Below are positions 8,902 through 17,341 of a stretch of 64,000 nt of DNA, in pieces. The translations under genes and the position numbers were made by a program. A model generated the notes under the pieces. The model was not told where the DNA came from. It searched no databases and saw only the letters and a program-made list of their open reading frames with translations. Position 1 is the first letter of the stretch, and each line of letters opens with the position of its first letter. Source of the stretch: PFJX01 sp031426735 (GTDB taxonomy: Bacteria; Pseudomonadota; Gammaproteobacteria; Burkholderiales; Thiobacillaceae); assembly GCA_031426735.1 (NCBI GenBank), contig JASJPK010000034.1:1-64000 (forward strand). The letters are read 5' to 3'.

Positions 8902-11900
8902 ATGCAAGCGAATCCTCTCCTCCCAGCCCTCGACCCGGCCGCCAGCGCGGTAGTGGAAGCCTGTGCCGGCAGCGGCAAAACCTGGCTGCTGGTGTCGCGC
9001 ATGCTGCGTCTCATGCTGGCCGGCGCGGCACCCTCCGAATTGCTGGCGATCACCTTCACGCGCAAGGCGGCGGCGGAAATGCGCGCGCGCCTGGATGCCT
9101 GGCTGACCGATCTGGCCTTGCTACCGGACGCCGCCGCACTCGACTTCCTGATCCAGCGCGGCTTGTCGGAGGGCGAGGCGGTACGCGCCCTGCCCGCGGC
9201 GCGCGGCTTGCTGGATAAAGTGCTGAACGCCCGCCCCGGCCCGATGATCACCACCTTTCACGGCTGGTTTTTCCATCTGCTGGCGCGCGCGCCGTTGTCC
9301 TTGCGCCCGCCTGGCGAATTGCTGGAACAGACGGCGCTGCTACGGCGCGAAGCCTGGCTGGCGTTCAGCGAAAGCCTGGGCCGCAAACGCGGCAGTCCGG
9401 CCGAAGCCGCGTTTGCCGAACTGGCCGCGGCGATGCCGCTCGACAGCGTGCAAAAACTGCTCGATGCCGTGCTGGCCAACCGCGCCGAATGGTGGACCGC
9501 GAGCCAGCACGAAGAAGACCCCATCGCCGCCGTTTGCCGCGATCTGGAAGCGCACCTGGGCTTGCGCGAAGACGAAGACGTGCGCGGCACACTGTTCGCG
9601 GACGCCGCGTTTCAGCATGGCCTCAACGACTATCACAGCCTGCTGGCGCGCGAAGCCGCCGTGCTGGCCTCGGAAGGCAAGCGGCTGGCCGCGCTGCAGA
9701 CATTTCTGGAAACCTGCCCGACAGACAGCCCGGATGCAGCGCTTGCCTTCGCCGCGTTGTGCGCCTGTCTGCTGACGCAGGTCGGCGAGCCGCGCAAATT
9801 GAAGACCTCGCAGGCCATGTACAAGCGTCTCGGCGCAGATGACAGCGAGGCCTTTGTCGCCTTGCATTTCCAGCTGGCCGAGCAGGTGCAACGGGTTCGC
9901 TCGCAGCTGGCCGACCAGCGCGCGCTGCGCCTCAACAGCCTTGGCCTGATTGCCGGCACCGCCTATCTGGATACTTACCAGCGCCTGAAGACGGAACGCG
10001 GTGCGCTCGATTTCAACGATGGCGAACTGGAAGCCCTGCGCCTGCTCGACGACGAGGAAGCCGCCGCCGCCGTGCTGATGAAGCTGGATGCGCGCTGGAA
10101 ACACTTGTTGCTCGACGAGTTTCAGGACACCAACCCGTTGCAATGGCGCATCTTGCGCACCTGGCTGGAAGCCTACGGCGGCGATACCGAGCGGCCGACC
10201 GTGTTCCTGGTCGGCGATCCGAAGCAGTCGATCTATCGCTTCCGCCGCGCCGAGCCGCGCCTGTTCGATGCGGCGGCGGCATGGCTGGCGACGCATTTCG
10301 CCGCCCGCCATTTCCCGCAGAACGAAACCCGCCGCTGCGCGCCGCACATCGTCGCCTGGGTCAATGCGCTGTTTGCCGAGCGCCCCGATTACCCGATCTT
10401 TGCGCCGCATCGCGCCCACCAGAGCGCCTTGCCGGGATGGTGCGAAGTCCAGGCCTTGCCGGTCGCCGCAAGCGCCGAAGCCGGCAGTCCGTTTCGCAAT
10501 CCGCTGACCACGCCGCCGCCGCTGCAGCAGAACCCTCGCGCCGCCGAAGCCGCCTGGGTGGCCGGCCGCATCGACGACATCGTCGGCCGCCTGCGCATTG
10601 GCGCGGATGCCGACAGGCCGGCCCGCTACGCCGACATCCTGCTCCTTTACGCCACTCGACGCGATCTGGCGGTGTTCGAGGAAGCGTTCCGCCACGCCGG
10701 CATTCCTTATCTGACCGACCGACGCGGCGGCCTGCTCGACACGCTCGAAGTCGACGATCTGCAACGGCTGCTGACCGTCCTGGTCACGCCCTACGACGAC
10801 CTCGCGCTGGCCCAGTGCCTGAAATCGCCGCTGTTCGGCTTGGTCGACCGCGACTTGCAAACTCTGGCGCGCGGTGAAGGCCCCTGGTGGCAGCGTCTGT
10901 TTGCCTGGGCCGAACAAGCCGACGCATCCGCACCGGTTGCGCGCGCAGCACGGCTGCTGGCCGGTTGGCGCAAGCTGGCCGGCGGCTTGCCGGTGCATGA
11001 CCTGCTTGACCGGATATTTCATGAAGCCGACGTGCTGGCGCGTTATGCCGCCGCCGTGCCCGCTCGCATGGCCGCCGGCGTGCAGGCGAATCTGCAGGGG
11101 TTTCTCGCGCTGACGCTGGAACACGAAGGTGGCCGATACCCCAGCCTGCCGCGCCTGCTCGACGAACTGCGCCAGTTGCGCCAACAGGCCGGTTTCGACG
11201 GTCCCGACGAACCGCCCGCCAGCAGCGGCGACATGGTGCGCATGCTCACCATCCACAGCGCGAAAGGGCTGGAAGCGCCGATCGTGTTTCTGGTGAAGTC
11301 TGACCAGGCCGGCGGCAACGATGCCGCTTACGGCGTCATCATGGACTGGCCGCCGGCGGCGGATCGCCCGACCCATTTTTCGCTGCATGGCGGCAAGGAC
11401 TGGCGCGGTCCCGGCCGCGATGGGCTGTTCGCGCAGAACCAGGCACAAGCCGAACGCGAACGCCTCAACCTGCTTTATGTCGCGATGACGCGCGCCCGCC
11501 AGGCCTTGTTCGTATCGGGTTTGGGCGAGGCGGAAGGCGACGGCGCCAACTGGCTCGGCATGGCCGGCAGCGCGCTGCGACGCGCCGAGATGGATGGGCT
11601 GGCGCAAATGGATTGGACGGACGCGTGCAGGAGCAGCCTTCAGGCTGAGATAGCCACTGCAGCGCAGCCTGGAGGCCGCTCCTGCAGAGACCTTCCCGCC
11701 ATCGGCAGTCGCATCGAACCAGGCGGACCGGAAGCCGAATTCGGCATTCGAGTGCACGCCTGGCTGGAAGGCCTCAGCGCAGGCGTGCCACGTAACAGGC
11801 TGCTGGAAAATCTTTCCGCCGATAGCGCGGAAGCGCGCCGCGTCGAAGCGGCGGCGTTGAACATCCACGCCATTGCGGAACTCGCGCCCGCGTTCGACCC

Positions 11901-12186
11901 CAACCGGCATCTGCGCGCCTTCAACGAACTGGAATTTCTCGACAGCAGCGGCCGCATCGCACGCATCGACCGGCTGGTCGAATTCGAAGCGGAAACCTGG
12001 GTGCTCGACTACAAGACCGGCGGCTTGGCAGAACCCGATCTGGCGTTGCGTGCCTTGCCGCATCTGGCACAAATGGCCGGCTACCGCGCCGCCGCACTGA
12101 ATTTGTTCGCCGGCAAACCGGCCCGGGTGGCGCTGGCGTTTACCGACGGCCAGGTTTACTGGGTGCCGGACGAATTGAGTTTGTAG
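8902..12186 (+). CDS. addA: UvrD-family helicase/exonuclease (AddA/RecB-like)
   Basis: A 1094-residue superfamily 1A helicase with a C-terminal PD-(D/E)XK nuclease. Walker A is ACAGSGKTWLL (~20-30), motif Ia ITFTRKAAAEM, Walker B LLLDEFQDTNPLQW (~400), motif III VGDPKQSIYRFR. Later helicase motifs are MLTIHSAKGLEAPIVFL and LNLLYVAMTRARQ. The nuclease motif WVLDYKTGG lies near residue 1035. Such enzymes resect double-strand breaks for recombination. The usual partner AddB gene, normally directly upstream, is absent here. Residues ~909-929 are encoded by a REP-like palindrome. The gene diverges from the STAS operon. Confidence 0.9.
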   Translation: MQANPLLPALDPAASAVVEACAGSGKTWLLVSRMLRLMLAGAAPSELLAITFTRKAAAEMRARLDAWLTDLALLPDAAALDFLIQRGLSEGEAVRALPAARGLLDKVLNARPGPMITTFHGWFFHLLARAPLSLRPPGELLEQTALLRREAWLAFSESLGRKRGSPAEAAFAELAAAMPLDSVQKLLDAVLANRAEWWTASQHEEDPIAAVCRDLEAHLGLREDEDVRGTLFADAAFQHGLNDYHSLLAREAAVLASEGKRLAALQTFLETCPTDSPDAALAFAALCACLLTQVGEPRKLKTSQAMYKRLGADDSEAFVALHFQLAEQVQRVRSQLADQRALRLNSLGLIAGTAYLDTYQRLKTERGALDFNDGELEALRLLDDEEAAAAVLMKLDARWKHLLLDEFQDTNPLQWRILRTWLEAYGGDTERPTVFLVGDPKQSIYRFRRAEPRLFDAAAAWLATHFAARHFPQNETRRCAPHIVAWVNALFAERPDYPIFAPHRAHQSALPGWCEVQALPVAASAEAGSPFRNPLTTPPPLQQNPRAAEAAWVAGRIDDIVGRLRIGADADRPARYADILLLYATRRDLAVFEEAFRHAGIPYLTDRRGGLLDTLEVDDLQRLLTVLVTPYDDLALAQCLKSPLFGLVDRDLQTLARGEGPWWQRLFAWAEQADASAPVARAARLLAGWRKLAGGLPVHDLLDRIFHEADVLARYAAAVPARMAAGVQANLQGFLALTLEHEGGRYPSLPRLLDELRQLRQQAGFDGPDEPPASSGDMVRMLTIHSAKGLEAPIVFLVKSDQAGGNDAAYGVIMDWPPAADRPTHFSLHGGKDWRGPGRDGLFAQNQAQAERERLNLLYVAMTRARQALFVSGLGEAEGDGANWLGMAGSALRRAEMDGLAQMDWTDACRSSLQAEIATAAQPGGRSCRDLPAIGSRIEPGGPEAEFGIRVHAWLEGLSAGVPRNRLLENLSADSAEARRVEAAALNIHAIAELAPAFDPNRHLRAFNELEFLDSSGRIARIDRLVEFEAETWVLDYKTGGLAEPDLALRALPHLAQMAGYRAAALNLFAGKPARVALAFTDGQVYWVPDELSL
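11626..11686. repeat. REP-like palindrome inside the addA coding sequence
   Basis: Inverted arms 11626-11649 and 11663-11686 match at about 21 of 24 positions, with a short loop. The arm TGCAGGAGCAGCCTTCAGGC resembles the intergenic repeat arm at 6492 (TAGGAGCGCCTTCCAAGGC). The element stays in frame and adds roughly 20 residues between the helicase core and the nuclease domain. Confidence 0.65.
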
Positions 12187-12330
12187 GGCGGGAATCCCTT
12201 CCCGCCGATCCTCCGTCTGATTGCCGTTTCAGGAACAGGCGGCGCCACCGCCGCGAGGAGGATTGTCGGCAAAGGATTGCCGACCTACTTGTTTGACAAC
12301 GGGCAATCGCGCCTTGGAAGGCGCTCCTAC
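12187..12330. repeat. Cluster of three REP-like palindromes after addA
   Basis: First hairpin: GGCGGGAA / TTCCCGCC (12187-12206), starting directly at the addA stop codon. Second: GTCGGCAA / TTGCCGAC (12265-12284). Third: a single arm 12306-12330 identical over 25 nt to the reverse complement of 6492-6516. The cluster fills the gap between the convergent addA and carbonic anhydrase genes and may also end transcription of both. Confidence 0.7.
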
Positions 12331-12338
12331 ACAACCGC

Positions 12339-12863
12339 TCACATGTATTCCTGCGCCAACTTCGCGTAATTGCCCGCTTGATAGGCGAAATACTCTAGTT
12401 CTTCGTCCGTAAGACGCCGCACCGCCTTGGCCGGTCGCCCCAGATACAGCCAGCCGCTTTGCAGCACCCGCCCCTCCGGCACCAGACTGCCGGCGCCGAG
12501 CAGCACGCGCGGCTCCAGCACGGCGTTGTCCATGATCAGCGAGCCCATACCGATCAGACATTCGTCCTCGATACGACAGCCATGCAGGATCACCGCATGG
12601 CCGACGGTGACATCGCGCCCGATGCTCAACGGGGCACCGGCCGGATTGCGCACGCTCTTGTGGGTGACATGCAGGATCGAACCGTCCTGCACATTCGAGC
12701 GCGCGCCGATGCGGATGCTGTTCACGTCGCCGCGGATCACCACGCCGGGCCAGATCGACACTTCATCGCCCAACTCGACGTCGCCGATGAGCGTCGCACT
12801 GGCGTGGACAAAAACGTCGCTGCCCAGTCTGGGCGAAATGTCCCGGTAGTTTTCTATGCTCAT
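12339..12863 (-). CDS. Gamma-class carbonic anhydrase family protein (YrdA/PaaY-like)
   Basis: A 174-residue left-handed beta-helix protein with hexapeptide repeats. Putative metal-ligand histidines lie in VQDGSILHVTHK and TVGHAVILHGC, the pattern of the gamma carbonic anhydrase family. Later turns read IGMGSLIMDNAVL and LLGAGSLVPEG. I chose ATG 12863 over the TTG at 12872. Many members of this family have no proven carbonic anhydrase activity, so the reaction (CO2 hydration or a thioesterase-like role) is not certain. It is divergent from prlC, with 83 bp between the two starts. Confidence 0.88.
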   Translation of the reverse strand: MSIENYRDISPRLGSDVFVHASATLIGDVELGDEVSIWPGVVIRGDVNSIRIGARSNVQDGSILHVTHKSVRNPAGAPLSIGRDVTVGHAVILHGCRIEDECLIGMGSLIMDNAVLEPRVLLGAGSLVPEGRVLQSGWLYLGRPAKAVRRLTDEELEYFAYQAGNYAKLAQEYM

Positions 12864-12946
12864 GCGATGCAACTTTTGGACTGGAAATAATTCAGAATGG
12901 CCGCAAGTATAAAAGCCAGTTACGTCTCCCCCACTCAGGACACCCC

Positions 12947-14995
12947 ATGAATCCCCTGCTCGATTTTTCCGGCCTGCCGCGTTACAGCGAAATCAAACCC
13001 GAACATGTCACCCCCGCCATCGACGCATTGCTCGCGCAAAGCCGCGCTGTCGCGGCGCAAGCAGCGGATGCCGCGATGCCGGCGACCTGGACGGCTTTCG
13101 TGGATCCGATGGACGATGCCAACGAACGCCTGTCACGCGCCTGGGGCCAGGTTTCGCATCTACATTCGGTGCTGGACAGCCCTGAACTACGCGAGGTCTA
13201 CAACGAGAACCTACCCAAGATCACGCAGTTCTACGCCGAACTCGGCCAGAACCTGGCCTTGTTCCACAAATACAAGGCGCTCGCCGCGTCGCCCGAATTC
13301 GCCACGCTTTCGCCGGCCCGCAAGAAGATCGTCGACAACGAATTGCGCGATTTCAAACTCGGCGGCGCCGATCTGCCGGAAGACCGGAAACCGCGTTTCA
13401 TGGCGATTCAGGAAGAACTCTCCAAACTTTCCGCCAAGTTCGAGGAAAACCTGCTCGACGCGACCAATGCCTGGTCGAAATTCATCGACGACGAAAACGA
13501 ACTGCGCGGCCTGCCCGACGACGCCAAGGCGATGTTCAAGGAAATGGCGGAAGCGGATGACTCATTTGCAAACACTCCTGGCTGGAAGCTGAACCTGCAG
13601 GCGCCCTCCTTCCTGCCGATCATGCAGTACTGCGAGAACCGCGCGCTGCGCGAAGAGATGTACCGCGCCTACACGACGCGCGCCTCCGAATTCGGCGCGG
13701 CGGAACTCGACAACACCGCGCTGATCGCCCAGATTCTGGAACTGCGCCAGGAAGCGGCGCACATGCTCGGTTTCGATGCCTATGCCCAGGTTTCGCTGGC
13801 GGCCAAGATGGCGGAAACCCCGGCCGAAGTGCTCGAATTCCTGAATGAACTAGGCACCCGCGCCAAGCCCTACGCCGAAAAAGACATGGCCGAGCTGCGC
13901 GAATTCGCCGCCAAGGAACTTGCGCTGCCCGATCTGCAAGCCTGGGATATTTCGTTGGTCAGCGAAAAACTGCGCGAAGCACGTTACGCCTATTCCGATC
14001 AGGACGTGAAGCAATATCTGCAGGAGCCGAAGGTGCTGGCCGGCCTGTTCCGGGTGATTTCGACGCTGTATGGCCTGGAGATTCGTCCCGATGCGGCACC
14101 GGTCTGGCACGAAGACGTGAAGTTCTTCGCGCTGTACGACACCCAGAACCAGCTGGTCGGCCAGTTCTATCTCGACATGTACGCGCGCGACACCAAGCGC
14201 GGCGGCGCCTGGATGGACGACGCGATTACGCGGCGGCGGACCGCGACCGGTATCCAGACCCCGGTGGCCTATCTCAACTGCAATTTCACCCGCCCGGTCG
14301 GCGGCAAACCCGCCCTGCTCACCCATGACGAGGTGATTACGCTGTTCCACGAATTCGGTCACGGCCTGCACCATCTGCTGACCCGGGTGGAAGACCTCGG
14401 CGTTTCCGGCATCAGCGGCGTCGAGTGGGACGCGGTGGAACTGCCGTCGCAGTTCATGGAGAACTTCTGCTGGGAATGGGAAGTGCTGAAACACATGACC
14501 GGCCATGTCGACACCGGCGCACCGCTGCCAAAAGAACTGTTCGACAAAATGCTCGCCGCGAAGAACTTCCAGGCCGGCATGCAGACCCTGCGCCAGATCG
14601 AGTTTTCCTTGTTCGACATGCACCTGCATTTCGACCTGAAACCCGGCCAGACCGCGCTGGAACTGCTGCGCGAGATCCGCCAGCAAGTCGCCGTGCTGAC
14701 ACCGCCGGAATACAACCGCTTCCCGAACAATTTCTCGCACATCTTCGCCGGCGGTTATGCCGCGGGCTACTACAGCTACAAGTGGGCGGAAGTGCTGTCC
14801 GCCGACGCCTACAGCTTGTTCGAGGACGAAGCGGACAAAGGCAGCTGGGGCGTACTCAACCCGGAAGTAGGCCACCGTTTCTGGAGCGAAATCCTGGCGC
14901 AAGGCGGCGCCCGTCCGGCCATCGATTCGTTCAAGGCCTTCCGCGGCCGGGAACCGACCATCGATGCGTTGTTGCGGCATAACGGCATGGCGTAA
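12947..14995 (+). CDS. prlC: Oligopeptidase A (M3 family zinc metallopeptidase)
   Basis: A 682-residue cytoplasmic M3 peptidase, close to the length of E. coli PrlC. The zinc-binding motif HEFGHGLHHLL begins at residue 468, and the third ligand region GVEWDAVELPSQFMENF follows. The N-terminus (MNPLLDFSGLPRYSEI) and the C-terminal FAGGYAAGYYSYKWAEVLSA are typical. It degrades short peptides, including those from cleaved signal peptides and heat-shock proteolysis. It is monocistronic, and the AT-rich segment begins shortly after its end. Confidence 0.95.
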   Translation: MNPLLDFSGLPRYSEIKPEHVTPAIDALLAQSRAVAAQAADAAMPATWTAFVDPMDDANERLSRAWGQVSHLHSVLDSPELREVYNENLPKITQFYAELGQNLALFHKYKALAASPEFATLSPARKKIVDNELRDFKLGGADLPEDRKPRFMAIQEELSKLSAKFEENLLDATNAWSKFIDDENELRGLPDDAKAMFKEMAEADDSFANTPGWKLNLQAPSFLPIMQYCENRALREEMYRAYTTRASEFGAAELDNTALIAQILELRQEAAHMLGFDAYAQVSLAAKMAETPAEVLEFLNELGTRAKPYAEKDMAELREFAAKELALPDLQAWDISLVSEKLREARYAYSDQDVKQYLQEPKVLAGLFRVISTLYGLEIRPDAAPVWHEDVKFFALYDTQNQLVGQFYLDMYARDTKRGGAWMDDAITRRRTATGIQTPVAYLNCNFTRPVGGKPALLTHDEVITLFHEFGHGLHHLLTRVEDLGVSGISGVEWDAVELPSQFMENFCWEWEVLKHMTGHVDTGAPLPKELFDKMLAAKNFQAGMQTLRQIEFSLFDMHLHFDLKPGQTALELLREIRQQVAVLTPPEYNRFPNNFSHIFAGGYAAGYYSYKWAEVLSADAYSLFEDEADKGSWGVLNPEVGHRFWSEILAQGGARPAIDSFKAFRGREPTIDALLRHNGMA

Positions 14996-15005
14996 ATTCT
15001 CTCAT

Positions 15006-15040
15006 CGTGACGATGCTACCCAGCATGCTTCATCGTCACG
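15006..15040. terminator. Inverted repeat after prlC, possible terminator
   Basis: CGTGACGATG (15006-15015) and CATCGTCACG (15031-15040) form a perfect 10-bp stem with a 15-nt loop, starting 11 bases after the prlC stop. No run of T follows, so intrinsic termination is uncertain. It also marks the approximate left edge of the AT-rich region. Confidence 0.45.
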
Positions 15041-15253
15041 GTTGCCACTTTGCACGGATTGATTATCCAGCCCACCCCACAAGAAATACCAGCACATCAC
15101 AATCCTTCAACAAATCCATCTAAATCACCTACAACCCCATAAATCCGGGCATAGACGGGGACTCGCATCATTAAATTCAACAAAATCTCAGCCTTCTATC
15201 TAACAGAGGAATTTTAATAAAATAGAGCCGCGCCAATCCAAAGAGGAACGGAA

Positions 15254-16336
15254 TTGAAGAAAGAATTATCCATATACTTGGATTTTGCACGCATCAGCGC
15301 AGCCTTCCTGGTACTGATATATCACAGTAATGGAATGGGCATTACGGGTGGATTTTTGTGGCAACTTGGTGGCTACGGACAGACAGCCGTGATGATTTTT
15401 TTCGTTCTCTCTGGATATGTCATTGCCCACGTATCCTCCAAAAGAGAAAAGGAATTATCAACCTATACATTCGCCCGCCTATCGAGAATGTACTCTGTAG
15501 TCATCCCTGCTTTGATCGTCACATTTTTATGCAACGAACTAGGCCAAATCTTCATTCAGAAACAATACTCAGGCCCATGGAACTCGAATGAGCCACTCGA
15601 ATATTACAGATATTTCATCACATTTTTCATGCTGCAAGATTATTGGGCCATTAATCTCAGTCCTTCCAACAACGGCCCATTCTGGTCAATATCATTCGAA
15701 ATCACTTATTACATAATTTTTGCATCAATATATTTCAGCAAAAACAAAACCCGAGCCCTTCTTTTCTCAACAGCCATCGCCCTTGCCGCCGGACCGACCA
15801 TTGTTTTCCTATTTCCAATCTGGCTACTAGGTGTTTTGATTTACAGAATCCACGAAAACGGCACATTAAACTGTCCAAAGTATTGCAACGACCTTCTTTT
15901 CATTGGCAGCATTATTGCACTTGCCTTTAGCCCAGATTACAGAGAGTTTCTCAACACCACCATTCCCGGCATCAACAGAGAATCAATAGCAGGCGACTTT
16001 CTGGACGGATTATTGTTTTCCTTAAACCTGCTGACAGCACCTGTTTTTATCGAGAGAATTCGCGCCGCCCTCACGCTCTTCAGCAAACCAATTGCATTCC
16101 TTGCCTCCCTGACCTTTTCCTTTTATTTGTTTCACCAGCCATTAATCAGACTCCTGGCAGGAGTCTCGCCATTCATAGACAACCCGTCATCCATTTCAAA
16201 CAGAGTATTTGTTCTTGCCGGAACGTTTTTCATCATAGTTATTATTGGCCTTCCCTGCGAGCGGTATAAAAGCAAGCTAAACACCAGCCTTAGAAAAATC
16301 AGCCATATAATTTCCAGGCAATTGAAAACAATCTAG
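15254..16336 (+). CDS. Acyltransferase 3 family membrane protein (O-acyltransferase)
   Basis: A 360-residue integral membrane protein with about ten hydrophobic segments. The family signature is present: ARISAAFLVLIYHSNG with the conserved histidine, and MIFFVLSGYVIAH. Such enzymes add acetyl or other acyl groups to cell-surface sugars. The start is a TTG at 15254 with GAGGAA five bases upstream. The gene is strongly AT-rich (about 40% GC in the lines counted by hand, against about 60% in the neighbouring prlC) and rich in lysine and isoleucine codons, which points to horizontal acquisition. It could modify the nearby polysaccharide; that is inferred from position only. Confidence 0.88.
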   Translation: MKKELSIYLDFARISAAFLVLIYHSNGMGITGGFLWQLGGYGQTAVMIFFVLSGYVIAHVSSKREKELSTYTFARLSRMYSVVIPALIVTFLCNELGQIFIQKQYSGPWNSNEPLEYYRYFITFFMLQDYWAINLSPSNNGPFWSISFEITYYIIFASIYFSKNKTRALLFSTAIALAAGPTIVFLFPIWLLGVLIYRIHENGTLNCPKYCNDLLFIGSIIALAFSPDYREFLNTTIPGINRESIAGDFLDGLLFSLNLLTAPVFIERIRAALTLFSKPIAFLASLTFSFYLFHQPLIRLLAGVSPFIDNPSSISNRVFVLAGTFFIIVIIGLPCERYKSKLNTSLRKISHIISRQLKTI

Positions 16337-16386
16337 CATCCCAACCCATCCTTTTCACCCTTCGATTGTTGCTACCGGAGTACTGC

Positions 16387-17310
16387 ATGTCGCGATACCT
16401 GCAATTACTTATTCTTTTTATCATATCAACCAATCTCGCGTTCGCGCAGCGTGAAATTGACAACACTCCATTCAAGCAGAGGCTACTCGGAAAAGTTTTT
16501 CTCAATGCCCCGATGACAACTCAGGAGATTGATTCAATGGAACCGGCCTGCATTCAAATCGGCATGGGCAAAGCCGGAAAGAATGGAGGCTGGCAATTCG
16601 ACGATATGAGCCACGATGACTTTATTGCAGCACTTAATAGACCAGAATTCGCCATGACCAAACTCCCTTCAGGAGGATTTGCGGTATGGTTCCATCACTA
16701 TTGCACTGGCATGCTGGGCAAATACCGCTTCGTGACTGGCAGAAAAACGCCCCACGACAACCTGCGCACATGGCGCGGCGAAATGCAATATTGCCTGCGC
16801 GACTCGCACGGCAAATCCTGGGTTTATGAGAATAGAACGCGCAAGGAATTGGCAGAGGCGCAATTCCACTCAAAGGAATATTTGAACGCCATTGCCACCG
16901 CGAAAGAAGTACTGGCCGTCGACGCATCGTTCGCGGAAGTCTACGCAATCCTGGCCGATAGCTATGCCACGTTGAAGCAGCAAGACAAGGCGTTGGCATC
17001 CGTAAGGGAAGGGTTGCGGTACGCACCTAATGCGAAGGGACTGAAACGCCGCTACAAGGAACTCGGCGGTCAGATGCCGTATCCGGAACCCTACGCCAAA
17101 GCAGACGAGGCGGTCGTCGCGCCACCGGCCGCTGCAAGTCCCGCCGCGGATGCACCCCAAGAAGAGGCCACACAGAAGAAGGCCGTACAGCAGGCGATCC
17201 AGGATGCGGTGCAAGCGATCCAACAGCCTGCCGCCCAACCCGAGGCGCTTCCAGTGAATGTCGCGCCGCCGACCAAACCGGCGAATCCGTATTGCCGTTT
17301 TTGCCCCTGA
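16387..17310 (+). CDS. Secreted TPR-containing protein of unknown function
   Basis: A 307-residue protein from ATG 16387, which has GGAG six bases upstream. A signal peptide (SRYLQLLILFIISTNLAFAQ) is followed by an unfamiliar domain to about residue 145. A tetratricopeptide-like stretch comes next (ELAEAQFHSKEYLNAIATAK, then AYAIL-type helices), then an Ala/Pro/Gln-rich linker and an unusual C-terminus, NPYCRFCP. Base composition shifts along the gene: the first ~150 bp are AT-rich like the upstream acyltransferase, the 3' half is GC-rich. I do not recognise a named family. Confidence 0.75.
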   Translation: MSRYLQLLILFIISTNLAFAQREIDNTPFKQRLLGKVFLNAPMTTQEIDSMEPACIQIGMGKAGKNGGWQFDDMSHDDFIAALNRPEFAMTKLPSGGFAVWFHHYCTGMLGKYRFVTGRKTPHDNLRTWRGEMQYCLRDSHGKSWVYENRTRKELAEAQFHSKEYLNAIATAKEVLAVDASFAEVYAILADSYATLKQQDKALASVREGLRYAPNAKGLKRRYKELGGQMPYPEPYAKADEAVVAPPAAASPAADAPQEEATQKKAVQQAIQDAVQAIQQPAAQPEALPVNVAPPTKPANPYCRFCP

Positions 17311-17321
17311 ACCGATACTTT

Positions 17322-17336
17322 CCCGGCCTGGCCGGG
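17322..17336. terminator. Hairpin between convergent genes
   Basis: CCCGGC-CTG-GCCGGG forms a perfect 6-bp stem in the 31-bp gap between the TPR protein stop (17310) and the hydrolase 1 stop (17342). It is symmetric, so it could act on both strands. No long T run is present. Confidence 0.4.
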
Positions 17337-17341
17337 ATGCC

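Noticed and set aside
17287..17310. PEP-CTERM sorting signal at the end of the secreted TPR protein.
   Set aside because: There is no Pro-Glu-Pro motif, hydrophobic helix or basic tail; the end is NPYCRFCP.
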